A DNA stretch of 64,000 bases. Origin: Hsuehochloa calcarea (taxonomy: Eukaryota; Streptophyta; Magnoliopsida; Poales; Poaceae). Positions 23,848 to 35,913 of the stretch are shown piece after piece. Location of the stretch: NCBI GenBank assembly GCA_036346395.1, contig CM070615.1, positions 24,547,282 to 24,611,281 on the forward strand, given 5' to 3'. Position 1 is the first letter of the stretch. Each line of letters begins with the position of its first letter. The translations under genes were made by a program, and so were the position numbers. The notes beneath the pieces are model-generated. The model was not told the DNA's origin, searched no databases, and worked only from the letters and a program-made list of their open reading frames with translations.

Positions 23848-24492
23848 TCAAAACAGCCTAATATGACTAATAACCCCTAACTCTCCCCGCAAAGCAGCAA
23901 AACGAGAAGAATCAAGAGCTTTAGTGAAAATATCTGCAAGCTGTTGCTCAGACTCTACAAAGTGAAGCACAACATCACCTTTCTCAACATGGTCTCTAAG
24001 AAAATAAAATCGAATATCAATGTGTTTAGTCCTGGAATGTTGCACTGGGTTTTTGGCAATATTAATTGCAGAAGTGTTGTCACAGAAAAGAGGAACACTT
24101 CTCAAGGATAACCCATAGTCTCGCAGCGTGGATAAAATCCAGAGAACCTAAGAGCAGCCACTGGCTGCAGCTACATACTCGGCCTCGGTGTGGATCAGCA
24201 ACCAAGACTGTTTTCTAGAAGACCAAGAAACAAGAGATGTGCCCAAGAAATGACAAGTGCCAGAAGTACTCTTCCTATCCACTCTACACCCCGCAAAATC
24301 AGCATCAGAAAATGCTCGAATTGAGAGAGCAAAGAAGAAGAATACGAGTCCAAAGTCAAGAGTATCTTGAAGATACCGAAGATCTGACGTTACGCTTGAC
24401 GATGAGAAGCACGAGGAAGCTCGAAGCGAGCGCACGGACATACGGCAAATTGTATGTCCGGCCTCGTATTGTAAGAAAGAGGAGGGAGCCAA
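23848..24492 (-). pseudogene. Copia RNase H domain, frameshifted
   Basis: Frames 24492-24148 and 24105-23848 carry the copia RNase H pattern: DADFAGCRVDRKSTSG, then SRKQ...TEAEYVAA, then LFCDNTSAI and the C-terminal HIDIRFYFLRDHV / LADIFTKAL blocks. A break near 24140 with an in-frame stop inactivates it. Confidence 0.9.
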
Positions 24493-25592
24493 TCATACTG
24501 CGGTACTCCTTCTGGTCCACGGGCTCTCCATCCTCATCAGGGTCCAGCACGGTGGTTGTAGCATTGGGAGTAGACATTGGCCTCTCGCTTCCCATATTGA
24601 AGCGCCGAAGAAGGTCCTTTGTATACTTACTCTGGTGAACGAAGGTGCCTTCTTTCAGTTGCTTGATTTGAAGACCAAGAAAAAATGTCAACTCTCCCAT
24701 CATGCTCATTTCGGACTGACTGCTCATAGAATCTGAAAATCTGGACACCAAAGCATGAGAAGAACCACTGAATATAATATCATCCACATAAATCTGAACC
24801 AGCAAAAAGTCACTGCCATGCCTGAGAGTGAACAAGGTTTTATCAACCATTCCTATTTTGAAATCATTTTCAAGCAAGAAACTCTTAAGCCTGTCATACC
24901 AAGCTCTAGGAGCTTGTTTCAATCCATACAGGGCTTTAGAGAGTTTAAAAACATAGTTTGAGAATTTTTGATTTTCAAAACCAGGAGGTTGCTTGACAAA
25001 GACCTCTTCTTCTATGAAACCATTCAAGAAGGCACTTTTAACATCCATTTGAAAAAGCTTGAAACCCTTGGATGTTGCCAATGCTAAAAGAATGCGAATG
25101 GCCTCTAATCTAGCTACTGAAAAAAGGTCTCTTCAAAGTCTAAGCCTTCTCTACCTGGGAATAACCTTGAGCTACGAGTCTAGCCTTATTGCGAACAACC
25201 AACCCATCCTCACTTTGCTTATTTTTAAAAATCCATTTTGTTCCAATAATATGAGAATCAGAAGGACGCTCAACTAAAGTCCAGACTTTGTTGCTTTCAA
25301 AATTTTCAAGCTCTTCATGCATGGCATTGACCCAAGAGGCATCTGATAAAGCATGGGTGATATCTCGGGGTTCAAAAGAAGCGACAAAAGCAGAATGTGC
25401 ATGAGAATCAGGAGAAATAAACCTGGAGCGAGTGACTCGCTCTTGAAGATCCCCAATCATCTGCTCAGGTGGATGTTGTCGCTGAATGTGAAGAGGTGCT
25501 CCTGGTGCAGAAGTGGCCTCTACCTCATGAGTTGTCGAGGTAGGAACAGAGCACTCAGATCGTCGGTTTGGATAGGAGGAGGTGCTCACCAA
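24356..25592 (-). pseudogene. Copia reverse transcriptase, frameshifted
   Basis: Frames 25592-25140 and 25081-24356 form the RVT_2 domain: WVNAMHEELENF, KARLVAQGY, then QMDVKSAFLNG, LYGLKQAPRAWY and the catalytic QIYVDDIIF (YVDD at 24779-24790). A disruption between 25140 and 25081 separates the fingers from the palm; another near 24480 separates RT from RNase H. The catalytic residues themselves are intact. Confidence 0.93.
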
Positions 25593-25601
25593 ATCGGAGT
25601 A

Positions 25602-26654
25602 TTAGTAGTGAGCTCTCCACCCTCTCGTGAGGTAGGCTGGAGGATGGTTCGGTTCCTCATCCTCAGAGTCATCATCGACGAAAATTCTTCCTTGAATTTC
25701 AGGAACCTGTGTACCTGTAGCATCGGGTCTAGTACCAGGACTAGCCTCATCAAAAGTGACTTCGCAAGTCTCAACAATTTTGTTAGTGTCAACATTAAAA
25801 ACACGATAGCCACGAGAATGAGCAGGATATCCAAGAAATATGCCATCAAAACATCTAGACTCAAATTTATCAAGGTTGCCATGTTTAAGAATGAACCACT
25901 TGCAACCAAAAATCTTGAAATGTGAGACTTTGGGAGAATGACCAAATCTAAGCTCATAAGAGGTCTTTCCAACCACAGATCTCAAGAAAACCCTATTGGA
26001 GATATAACAGGCAGTAGAAATGGCCTCAGCCCAAAATCTCCTAGGAGTAGAATGCTCATCTAACATAGTCCGAGCTATCTCTACAAGGGTTCTGTTCTTC
26101 CTTTCTACAACACCATTCTGCTGGGGAACTCTAGGAGAAGAAAACTGATGCTCAATTCCCTTATCAGTGCAGAAGGTAGAAAAAGAAGAATTCTTGAATT
26201 CTGTCCCATTGTCACTCCTAATGGCTCTCAAAGCTCCAGGAATATCAACAGCAAGTCTAAGGACCAAATCTCTAAAGAATCCAAATGCTTCGTCCTTAGA
26301 AGCGAGAAAATAAACCCATGAATACCTGGAGTAATCATCCACAACCACCAAAGACATACCATTTCCCACCAAATGGTGAACTCTAGAAGGACCAACTGTG
26401 TCTAAGTGAAGAAGCTGTCCTGGTCCATCAGTCATTACCAAGGTAAGAGGTGGGTGGGAAGCAGACACCATCTTACCATGTCTACAGGGCAAGCACACAA
26501 GATCTCTAACAGCCTTCAGCCTAGGCAAACCTCTAATCAAGTCCTTGCAACTGACTCTAGACAAATGATCAAAACCTATATGCCCCAGTCTACGATGCCA
26601 CAAGACAAGGTCATGAGAATCAGAGGCTACAAGACACCTAGGACTGGAAGTCAA
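25602..26654 (-). pseudogene. Copia GAG-pre-integrase and integrase core
   Basis: 350-codon frame with the zinc region (LWHRRLGHIGF...CLPCRHGK) and the integrase catalytic acids in LHLDTVG, IRSDNGTEF and NGVVERKNR. It ends in the IFLGYPAHSRGYRVF block that precedes RT. This is the longest undamaged piece of the polyprotein; the rest of the polyprotein is broken on both sides. Confidence 0.93.
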
Positions 26655-27181
26655 GAAATACTGAAATTTGCACAGAAGATCTTCTCAAATCTGGAGATCT
26701 CAAAAACAAGCTCACCCGAGGAATCTAGAACTCTACACTCACCACTCTTAAACCTCACTTCTCGACCCTCATCAAGCAGCTGAGAAACAGATAGAAGGTT
26801 ATACCTCAGCTTACTTACCAAAGCGACGTCTTTAAGCATGAACTTGTCATTGACCAAGACACGGTGCCCTTTTGCAATCACGGTCCGGTAGAAGCATCCC
26901 CAAATGTAATCAATTCGTTGTTGGATGCGTGTGTGAGGAGGAGAACCATCTAGAATCTCCGGTCATATGTCGAGAACACCCGAGTCAACAAGCCATATGT
27001 CCTCCTTCCTCGCATCGACGGACCTAAAAGCACAATCGAAAAACATCCGTGCCTCGATCTTTGGGGTTAGTGAGAAATGATCTAGAAATCCAGTACTGAG
27101 AAGCACGATGTCTGGGAGCAGCAGTAGAAATAGCAGAAACATGATCAGGAATAAAATCATAAGGATGCACATGAGAACCAC
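26651..27181 (-). pseudogene. Copia aspartic protease region, degraded
   Basis: IWLVDSG is visible near the start of this stretch (27181-26963 frame), but the following residues no longer match the usual CSxHMTG continuation. The frame 26881-26651 then carries the spacer before the pre-integrase domain (LRYNLLSVSQL). At least one frame change lies between. Confidence 0.75.
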
Positions 27182-27404
27182 CTAGACCTCTCCGAAACGA
27201 TCTACCAAAAGATCGATACTCCCCTGTCTAGGTGCTACCCGTGGTCTCTCCTCACGATATCCTAATCCAACATCTTTGCCTAGACCCACCAAAAGAGTCT
27301 ACAAAGTTCTCTACAAATCTAGGCCTATATGTGGTACGATAAGCAGTCGCCTAGCTCTAGAGATCAGAGTGGAGAGGAACTCCTCTAATGGATCTCAAGG
27401 CGCT

Positions 27405-27727
27405 CATCCTCTCTTTTCTCTCAAATTTTGCTCTCCGAAAGCAGAACTCAACAGTGTGGCCTTCTTTCTTGCAGAAGGTGCAATGGTACTGGACCTTTTG
27501 AGGGGTCTGTACTTAAGGAGTAAAAACACCTTTCTTGCCAGAAAGAGTTTGAGCAAAACCAGCGGATTTGAAAACAACCCTGGATGGCTTAGGAGGTTCT
27601 AGCTCAAACAGACCATTCTTCACAACTCTAGCAATCCTAAGTGGGTTTTTCTTGGAATGCTCTAGGGGATTGAAACCTACGCCACTATTTTTTACGCTCA
27701 CCTTGGATTGATCAAGAATCATGTTGA
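27405..27727 (-). pseudogene. Copia Gag C-terminal part, downstream of the nested LTR
   Basis: Continues the Gag coiled-coil region after the solo LTR (27764-27513 frame starts within the LTR end). Further on, a partial CxxC-like knuckle (FCKKEGHTVEFCFR on the minus strand around 27440-27490) suggests a second zinc knuckle. Broken by stops. Confidence 0.55.
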
Positions 27728-27732
27728 GTTTC

Positions 27733-30700
27733 TGTAACATCCCAAATCTGGAATTGAGTTTCAAGTGTAAGAAAATCAGGAGAAATTAAAACTTTTCTTA
27801 CATCTTGAAACCCCTGGTCATTTTTGTAATTCTTTTAAAAGGATTAGGGAAGATCAAATTCAAATCCTCATTCGACTCTAATCAAAAACCTCCTTGGCGT
27901 AGATCTCATGCCAAACCCCTGTAGGTATTTTTCCTGAGTTCTAGGGAGGCTTGGCAACACCTCTGAATTAACTCATGATTTTTAGAAATCATTTGGTAAT
28001 TCTTGAAGGCAAGTCAAATTCGGTCAAACCCTATTTCTCCTCTTCTGGAATTTCTGGGGGAAAATTCAGTGTATGAAAACCGCTGAAAATTTTATGGGAG
28101 GTTCCTCCTGCTGTCGGCAATCTCGAGTTAAAATTTTGTAAATTTTGGAGCTTGCTTGATACCTTAAATGATCCCTCAAAAATCAGTTGTTCTAGTTCAA
28201 ACCCTAACTGGTTTGCCTTGGTTCGTAGTTTCGAATTGGGCTCGGGCTCGAGCCACTGGACTCGGTCCCGCCCACTAGCTGTACCATTCCGTGGTCGTTC
28301 GGTATTGGGGTCGTGGCCGTTGGATCGACATCGAGCGGTCTTCGACCGATCGAGCGGTGGAGTCGTTGTAGACCACTCGATCCATTCGGCCTTAGATTTC
28401 AATCCGACGACCAACGAGTCGTCTCCTTCCCTCGTCGCGCGTCGTGAGCCCTGCCATGGCGTGCGCGAGAGAAAACGGTGGCGTCTGATCCACTCTTCGT
28501 CCGCCTTTAAGCGGCTAGCTCTGCGCGCATTAAATGCTGTCGCGCTCCTACCTCGATGAGCCATGACTCAACTGCCCCATCGCTCTCAAGTGCTCTCATG
28601 GCGGTGTTAACCCGACCGAAAAACCGGCCGTTGCTCTCGCCATTGCTCTATTTAAACCCCATTGCTTCACCCTTAGCTCCCTTTAGCACTACGCAACTCC
28701 GGCTAGCACTTACCCTCTTGCTTGGCGCGGTCCCTCGCACTCTCTTGACGAGACATTGTTGAGTGTGGAGCTTGGTGGAGGCGGTGCGGCGGGGTTTTCT
28801 TCTTCAAGTCTTCGCCCCTCTGCTCCCCTTTACTCTTTGGAGCTTAACTCTCCACGCGGTTTGGTTCTCTCTGTGCCCAGGTCATTGTGGCCTAGCGAGA
28901 ACTTACCACCGCTTTCGGATACTCGTCGCGGAGCCACTCCGTGGGTCTCTCGGTCGTTCTTCGACTCAAGTAAGTCCGTATTGCCTGTAGGAGCTCGGCG
29001 TGTTTCGTTTTCTTTTGGTATTGTTCGTTGAGTCCTCCCGAGCCATACCTTCTCGGCCGCACTCGTGGTCGTACCACCGTAGCAGACTATACTCAGGCCG
29101 AGATCGTGTGCGGTCGAACCCTTCAACTTTTGGGACACTCATCCACGCCTTGGTGGCGCGCCGTGGTCGGAGATCGCCGCCGAGCCACCGGCAAAGCGTC
29201 GCGGAAGGCGTTACCTAGTGGTTGGATTTCGACCGGTTACCTAGCTTAGTCGTAAGCTCTACTACGATGTATAAATGGTCGTAGGTCTTATTACGACTAT
29301 GCTAGGGGCATGAGTCCTTCTACGACTAGTACCTAGTCGTAAGTTCCATTACGACTTGTACCTAGTCGTAAGTTCTTCTCGACCCTTAATCGGTCGTAAG
29401 TTCTTCCACGATCGAACTTAGTCGTAAGACTTGCTACGACTACGTCATAGTCGTAGGTTTCTTTTCGACCACTACCGTCGTAAGACCTTATTTCGATCGT
29501 AGTTTTGGCATTAAGAATCCAAATCAATTGGTTCTTGTTGCTAAATTCTTTATAATCGATGTCTTTCTTGAAAGATTTTGAATTTTTGGAAAAAGTTTCT
29601 TTGTTGAGTCCTTGCATTTTATTTGTTCTTATCGATTGCTTTTCGCTTTCGTTATGATCCGAAGAGCACATTGACAACATAAGTGATCTGACTACATCTT
29701 GACCCAAACAAGCAGTGCAAGCGGTTTGATCATGTTCATCCCATTATGTTTCAAGTCTACTATATTGCTTTCAACTCGTATGTATGCATTGCTATTTTGT
29801 TGTTAAAATACGGTTAGTGTCCTATAGTTGCACAATCTGTAGGACTTGTTTATCCTCTACTACCTTGAGCTTAGGTTATTGGCTGTGGTCGGAGTTCGAT
29901 GGATGGACTCTAGTCACTTAGCAGTTTTCGATTGGAAATTGCTTAGAAATGCTTAGTTTCAGAGTCTTTGGCGATCATCGATTTTTAGTCGATGATCTTG
30001 ATCACACATTTAAGTATTATGTCTTCGACCATCACTTGTCTTTGTGTTATTTTGTAAAATCAAAATCTGAAAATGGAAAACTGATTTGGACTTGGGCAAG
30101 TGGTCGGATGGTGGGTTATTGGGTTTGTGGTTGCCTTGCCTAAGTCAACAAGGACCGAACATCTTGTGTCACACTCTCCAAGCATTTTTGCGTGCTAACC
30201 ACGCGAGAGGATATGGGACCTCTCTTGACTTAGTACTTTAGGCGTGGGTTATCTCCGAGTCGCAGGAGGGGTTGTGTGTGTTGTGTGAAATATGAAATGT
30301 GGTCGTGTTCTTGTGTGGGTGTGCGGTGGTGGAGATTCGGGTAGGCTCTCCACCTCGAGGAGCGTCGTGGTTGTCAAGGCTTTACCCGGAAGGGTAGTTG
30401 ACCGAGGCTTTACGATGACTCACACACACGTATGGGTTTCTATCCATACGGGCGCTCGTGAATAATTCACAATATTGGAAACGTCTCGTAAGACTTAGCC
30501 GTGCCGGCATACCTTCGGAAGTGTGCTTAATAGCTTGGCAAAAAGGCGGTCTGGCGTGTGGGAAATTGGTACACCCTGCAGGGATAAAACTATTCGAATA
30601 GCCTCGTCCTAGGTTATGGACACGCTTGGTTAGGTTTTGCAAGAGTTAGACTTCAACCTTTTAAACAAAAATTTGACATGGGTGGTATGAATGGGTAATT

Positions 30701-31399
30701 CATGCTATTGTTGTGGTGGCTGGTCGTAGTCACCTCCGGATTGTTGATGTTCCTATCTCTTTGTTATATTGTTGTCTTTTGTGATTATTTGATCGTTAAA
30801 ACCGATTTGAATAACATTGCCTTCAATCTATTACATTATTGCAAATGGAAAATTGCTTTATGCTAAAACCAAAACATACAGCCTCCACTTCTATGAGCTT
30901 GCATGTAGCATATGTACAGGTTTGTTACACCATCTGTAAGTCTTGCGAGTACATTCAAAGTACTCACCTGCATTCTTACGCTTTTGTTCTGCGGGAAGAA
31001 GGTGAGCCCCAAGGGCCTCACTTTTGTGAGATGTGCTTCGGGTTTGGCGACTAGCTTGGCATCCGGTCGGTTGCCTTGTGGGTTATAGGCACCTTTGGTC
31101 GGCTCTTTTGTTTATAGCCATCTTATGACACTTTTGCTTCCATTAAATTTCCTTATGTATATGTCTTTTGGCCTCGGCCTCTCTTTTGTAATAACTATCT
31201 TCTATTTATGTTATCTTACGGATTGTTGTTTTGCTTTGGTTCTATGTGAATGAATGGAATTGATGCATGAACTTTGTAAAGAGGTGTGTATCTGCATTTA
31301 AGGAAGTATACATGTCTCGAGTCTCGGATTATCTGCTTTGTGATGCTAGGACCGAATGGATGGTTAAGCATTACAAGCCGGATAAACCGGGGTCTCACA
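27733..31399 (+). mobile_element. Solo LTR, 3667 bp, nested in the copia Gag region
   Basis: TGTAACATCC...GGTCTCACA with exact 5 bp target duplication gtttc at 27728-27732 and 31400-31404. Opposite in orientation to the copia genes. A TATTTAAA motif at about 28648-28655 may be its TATA box. The 3' part shares a block with the 4.7 kb solo LTR at 15557. The stretch 29246-29505 holds a hairpin-forming array. No gag or pol inside. Confidence 0.93.
29246..29505. repeat. Diverged array of short inverted repeats (GTCGTAAG...TACGAC)
   Basis: About eight units, each with GTCGTA followed 8-10 bases later by TACGAC or a variant (CGACC, CGATCG). Each unit can fold into a small hairpin. Units are spaced roughly 30-36 bases apart. 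Lies downstream of the putative TATA box of the solo LTR. Confidence 0.75.
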
Positions 31400-31404
31400 G
31401 TTTC

Positions 31405-32189
31405 TTTTTCCCACTGGAAAACTTCTCAAGAGTCACCTTGAGGTAATCATTCTCTTTAATTAGACCCTCACATCTAGTGCACTTGCTAGACTTGATTACC
31501 TCATCACGTTTACTCTTAAGAAGGGCCACTTCCACTTTGAAGGCCTCACAAGACACACAATAGGATTCCTTAATCCTATTCAACTGCTCCCTAAATTTGA
31601 CTCTAAATGCCTCTTGAATCTGACTAATCATTGTTTCAACTTCAGCATTCAAAACACAAGAGTTAGAATCAATGACTTTCTTAGAAGCAGTAAGAGACAT
31701 GGATTTTTCAATTTTAGCTTTTTCTTCAAGAGTCTTGTTTAAGGCTTCAATCTCAATTGTAAGCTTGGGATAATTTTCACAAGATGCAACTCTAGAGTAA
31801 ACCACCATTTCAGTCATCTCTTGCATCTTAATCCTATTATTCTTACAATGAGAGCATGTGTGACTAGCATCAAATTTTTGCAATTCTTTCAAAGAGCTAT
31901 CCAGTTTTAATTCTAGCAAAGCACAATTTGAGCAAGTTAAAGGAATAGCTTCCATGGCAGTCACATTAAGAGAAATGGCATCTAAGCAAACATAACTAGA
32001 CTTGAGAGATTCTAGTTCATCAAGAGCATCTTTTAGTTGATTAGCAACAGAGGAATGAGCATATTTGAAGCTTGTCAATTCTTTAAGCAAGCTAGTGCAG
32101 GAATCACAAATATTATCAGGATTAATAGATTTAAGCATAACAACTTCTAGGTTCAAATTATCAATCATAATATCCTGCTTCTTAATCAT
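31405..32189 (-). pseudogene. Copia Gag extension: coiled coil with repeated CxxC pairs
   Basis: An open frame of about 260 codons, lysine/glutamate-rich with leucine heptad-like spacing, containing five CxxC pairs (CDSC, CSNC, CSHC, CVSC, CTRC). It follows the zinc-knuckle Gag on the same strand and is cut by the solo LTR at 31400. Stops or frame changes separate it from the upstream Gag. Such C-terminal Gag extensions occur in some large plant copia elements; their role is not established. Confidence 0.65.
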
Positions 32190-32216
32190 TTTTACTTGCT
32201 GATGTAATTTACATTC

Positions 32217-33403
32217 TCAAAGAAGCACCAAAGCCCTTTTCATGTCGAGAATTGAAGGGCATACCTCATCAGGATCACTAAAAGGATCCTCATCGTTGGA
32301 GGAGTCGCTGTCGTGGCTGTTCTTGGCCATGAAGCACATGCCTGTGAAGTCATGAGCCTTCTTCTTGCCACGGGAGTCACTCTCGTCGTCCTCCGTCTCC
32401 GAGTCCACATCGCTCATATTTACATTCTCTAGAGCGGCAAGGACCCGGCTGACAAACTTGCGATAGTTTATCTTTTGGGTTTTGCATCCCTCTCCTGGGG
32501 ATGTCTTCGTGTCTCCTTCTCCTCCTTGCCCTTTAGCTTGGGGCACCTGGAGCGAATGTGGTTTGGCTCATCACATTCGAAGCACGTGATTGGTCCACTT
32601 CTCCTCCTATTCTTCACCTTGTTGTACACTCTCGTGAATTTGGTGGATAGGAGGGCTAAGTCATCCTCGGGTAGTTTCTCAAGTTGCTCATCGCTCAAAG
32701 AATGCAAAGCAGATAATAAAAAACCAGATGAGCTACAATCAAGAGAATCAGAAGAACAACCCTTGGATTTGTCGACCACTAATGCTATCGACTCTGTCTT
32801 GGGGAGACGCAAGATAAAATCAATCTCATGCGTCTTCAACCTCGAGTATAGCTTATCCATGGTAAGCTCACTCATGACAGTGTTGTCATTGATGGAAGTG
32901 ATCTTCATTCCCCAGACCTTCACATCAAGAGCACCCAAAAGCTGGCGTGCATTTTCAGACTCAGAAAAGACCAAATCAACAGTGCGGAGATCATGGAGAA
33001 TCTTAGAAAATCTTCCCCACAGCTCATCCAACGACTCACGAGGCCTTTGCTCGATCTTAGAGTATACTTTCTTGAGCTGGTTCTGTCTCACTTCCTTGAT
33101 CGCAGTGGACCCTTCGTGATAGTCACAAAGAGTCTGCCAGATCTCATGAGCAGACCGCAAGTGAGCAACACGCTCAAACTCAGATCGACTAAGGCCTTGG
33201 ATCAAATAATTCCGAGCCTTGCTGTTGGCCTCCACATCTGGAGTAATCATATCGTCATCGGCCGGCACGACATAAGGGTTTTTTACCTTAAGCCAAATAG
33301 CGTGCCCTTGAGCCTCGATATAAGCTTGCATACGAGCCTTCCAATATGCAAAGTCAACTCCATCAAAAATATGTGGCTTGGTTGAGTACTTGTCAGTCGC
33401 CAT
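32217..33403 (-). pseudogene. Copia Gag (UBN2) with zinc knuckle
   Basis: The 311-codon frame 33403-32468 begins with ATG 41 bases after the primer-binding site. It contains the UBN2-type Gag core (FDGVDFAYWKARMQAYIEAQ ... YHEGSTAIKEVRQNQL ... LDELWGRFSKILHDL) and a CCHC knuckle CFECDEPNHIRSRC. A frame change near 32500 leads into an acidic region (32546-32217: SDVDSETEDDESDS ... SDSSNDEDPFSD). The core is intact but the C-terminal part is broken. Confidence 0.92.
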
Positions 33404-33443
33404 GGCTCCAAAGACCGGTTAAGATCTATGAGAAGAGCTAACC

Positions 33444-33456
33444 GGCTCTGATACCA
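33444..33456 (-). other. Primer-binding site (initiator tRNA-Met type)
   Basis: On the minus strand TGGTATCAGAGCC lies two bases inside the 5' LTR end; this is the standard plant copia primer site complementary to initiator tRNA-Met. Confidence 0.95.
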
Positions 33457-33458
33457 CT

Positions 33459-35365
33459 TGTAGGACCGTAAAGATGACTAGGGGGGTGAATAGGCGCTTT
33501 CTCAACTTTCTCGTCTAAATCAAATTCAACACAAACTTTACTCCTTTAGCTATGAAAGCTAAGAAGATCGATAGCGCCGCGATGGAAGCCTTGTGCTGAA
33601 TTCGATAACCCCGCTCAACCACACGACACACAAGTGGAGAATTGAACTCACTATTCTGGACTGGGCACAGGCGGTCAGACCAGCTGTAGACTGGCGGTCG
33701 GACCGACGTTTAACGAGCGGTCGGACCGGCTACTAACTGACGGTCGGACCGGTGGATATCGGTTCGACCGGCGATCTTGTGATCGAAGCGGGCGGTCGGA
33801 CCGCCGTTATAAAACCGGTCAGACCGATTCAGTCCAGTACTGAAAAATCAAGTCCAAATCCAAAACGAAATTTGATCCAACTTTTGATTCAACCAATGAA
33901 ACTTGACCAAATTTCGAGCACACCTCCTTAAGAATATTACAGACCTATTTCTAGCGACGATCCTTTAGATCCGCTTCGCGAAATCGATCTCTCAAGGTTT
34001 TACCAAAGAAGTGCACAAACCCTAGAAATATGAAAAACTTTGATTCAAGACTTGCTTGTGGGGGTTGATGGTCTAGATGATTCTAGGAGTATTCCCACAC
34101 ATCAAAGCAAGAGAAAATAGATCAAGAGACCAAGCTTAACCACTTGAATCAAGGAAGCACCAAATTCATCCAAAAGAGAGAGGAACACAAAGGGAGACAA
34201 ATGATCTCTCAAGCAAGCATCACAAGATTGATTGATCACACTAGATGCTTACAAAGCCTCTCCAACAAGGAGGACAAGAGCTCACACAAGGAGCACACAC
34301 ACAATCTCCAAACCCTAGTTTTCTCCTCTCCTCTCCTCCAAACCCTAGAAAAGGATGAAGAAGGCCAAATGAGTGCTTGGGGGTTTTACATCTCCCCCCT
34401 TTCTATTTATAGGAGAGGCCTAGGGTTTCACTTTTGGGACCCACTCACACATGGGACCCACACACACATAACTATTGAAGCAATCTCCTGCTTCACCACG
34501 TGTAGGTTGATCAACGGCTCTCATCACGTCGCCAAGTCTCTCCTGTCCGAATCCCACGGAACCTCTCAGAGACTCGCACCGATTTCCGCACCGCCTGATC
34601 CAACCAGCTGCACCGAACTACCCGTTCGATCCATCTTGCCCATTCTGCACCAAGCTTGAGTCACACGACCTCACCCGGCATCCATGATCGTTCTGGACCT
34701 CAGCTCTCCAAGCGTAGTCCCGATCCACCTCACCGTTGACGTCGTTGACCTGCAAGCCACCTGCACAGCAATAGACAAACAAATCGTTTCCGGGAACAAG
34801 TTCTTCACAACTTGACCCACGTTAGTTCCGCAATGCAATATGCAACAATAAAGCATTGAACTCCATACATAAAACACATTCAAATCAACTCAATGCCAAC
34901 TTGGCTACCCTCCAAGTCATCGGCGGTCTGACCGCCCCACAAGGCCGGTCTGACCGATTTCAGGCCGGTCGGACCGATCCCACAACGGCGGTCGGACCAC
35001 CCGAAAAGACTTAGCCAAATTTTCAGCTCGAAATTTCGAAACCTTCTGGAAATTTCAATTGAATAGAACTTTTGACTGGGAGCTCCAAAAATGATGAGAC
35101 CACATCTAGGAGACTCCCCTCACTTGCCTACATAACCTATTTTTGGCTCAGCTCCAAAAACCACTTTACAACATATCGGTCGGACCGGCCACCATGGCCG
35201 GTCGGACCTCTCCACGGGTGGTCTGACCGCCCGACACAACCGGTCGACCGCTTTGTGTCCGATAGATCAAGCAAAACCGAAAACGCGAGATTTTGCAAAC
35301 CAACAAAGCCATTGCCAATTGACTCATCATTCTAAGATCGTGCACATATCCTCACGATATCCACA
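33459..35365 (-). repeat. 5' LTR of the copia element (right copy)
   Basis: 1907 bp, near-identical to 20556-22455 over most of its length. On the minus strand it starts TGTGGATATC at 35365 and ends CGGTCCTACA at 33459. CTATAAATAG on the minus strand (34403-34412) is the likely TATA box of the element. Palindrome clusters lie at about 33670-33830 and 34920-35240. Confidence 0.95.
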
Positions 35366-35370
35366 CTTGC

Positions 35371-35588
35371 GAGATGTGAGGTGGGAACAGATGGGTACTC
35401 CAAGGTAATGCGGAGAGTGGAGTGGTTGTCGGACACTAGTGAGCTGCTTTGACACCGGCTGGAACGAAGGGTACACTGACATTGCCAGTGAGGTGAGGGA
35501 GAAAAGGAGGATTTGGGAGGAAGAAGAAGTGGGACGAGTAATATGGCCAATTCAATCATAATAGTGGCATATCCTCAAACATCTCAAC
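35371..35588. other. Interior of the inverted-arm element, right part
   Basis: No coding domain recognised. It continues the sequence interrupted by the copia insertion at 20555. Confidence 0.4.
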
Positions 35589-35669
35589 TATAGAGGGGTA
35601 AATTATCAATTATCTCAGGAACGAGGGTATACGCTAGATTGTCATCTAAAGGGGCTCAATAATCAATTC
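35589..35669 (-). repeat. Right arm of the long inverted repeat pair
   Basis: Reverse complement of about 14961-15048, with the conserved block around ACCCTCGTTCC. Some small indels and substitutions. Confidence 0.6.
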
Positions 35670-35913
35670 CCCTTATGCAAAACGGGTGAGTTTTGAGGCA
35701 CAAATTTTAGAGTACTTCAACGGTGGGAATGATGCATCCAACCACATGCATATGTGGTAAAACCGTATTGCTTGCACTTGTACAAAACTTAACTTGTCCA
35801 CGTTGCCATTAAAACCCTCTAGATGTCTTGCATGCCAAGAGGTTGCCTGCAAAGGCCCATCCATCTCACCAAAAGCCTTCGGCTGCCCTGTCCAAGATTG
35901 GTGAGTGCATTTA

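Larger units (their letters stand above)
20556..35365 (-). mobile_element. Ty1/copia LTR retrotransposon with both LTRs, split by a nested solo LTR
   Basis: Both LTRs, primer site, polypurine tract and Gag-protease-integrase-RT-RNase H order are present on the minus strand. Exact 5 bp target duplication cttgc lies at 20551-20555 and 35366-35370. Total length is 14.8 kb, or about 11.1 kb without the nested LTR (27733-31399 plus one target copy). The two LTRs differ by scattered substitutions and by small indels concentrated in their GC palindrome clusters, so it is not recent. Frames are broken in several places (25.1, 24.4, 24.1, 26.9-27.5 kb), so it is inactive. The integrase-before-RT order defines the copia superfamily. 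Confidence 0.95.
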
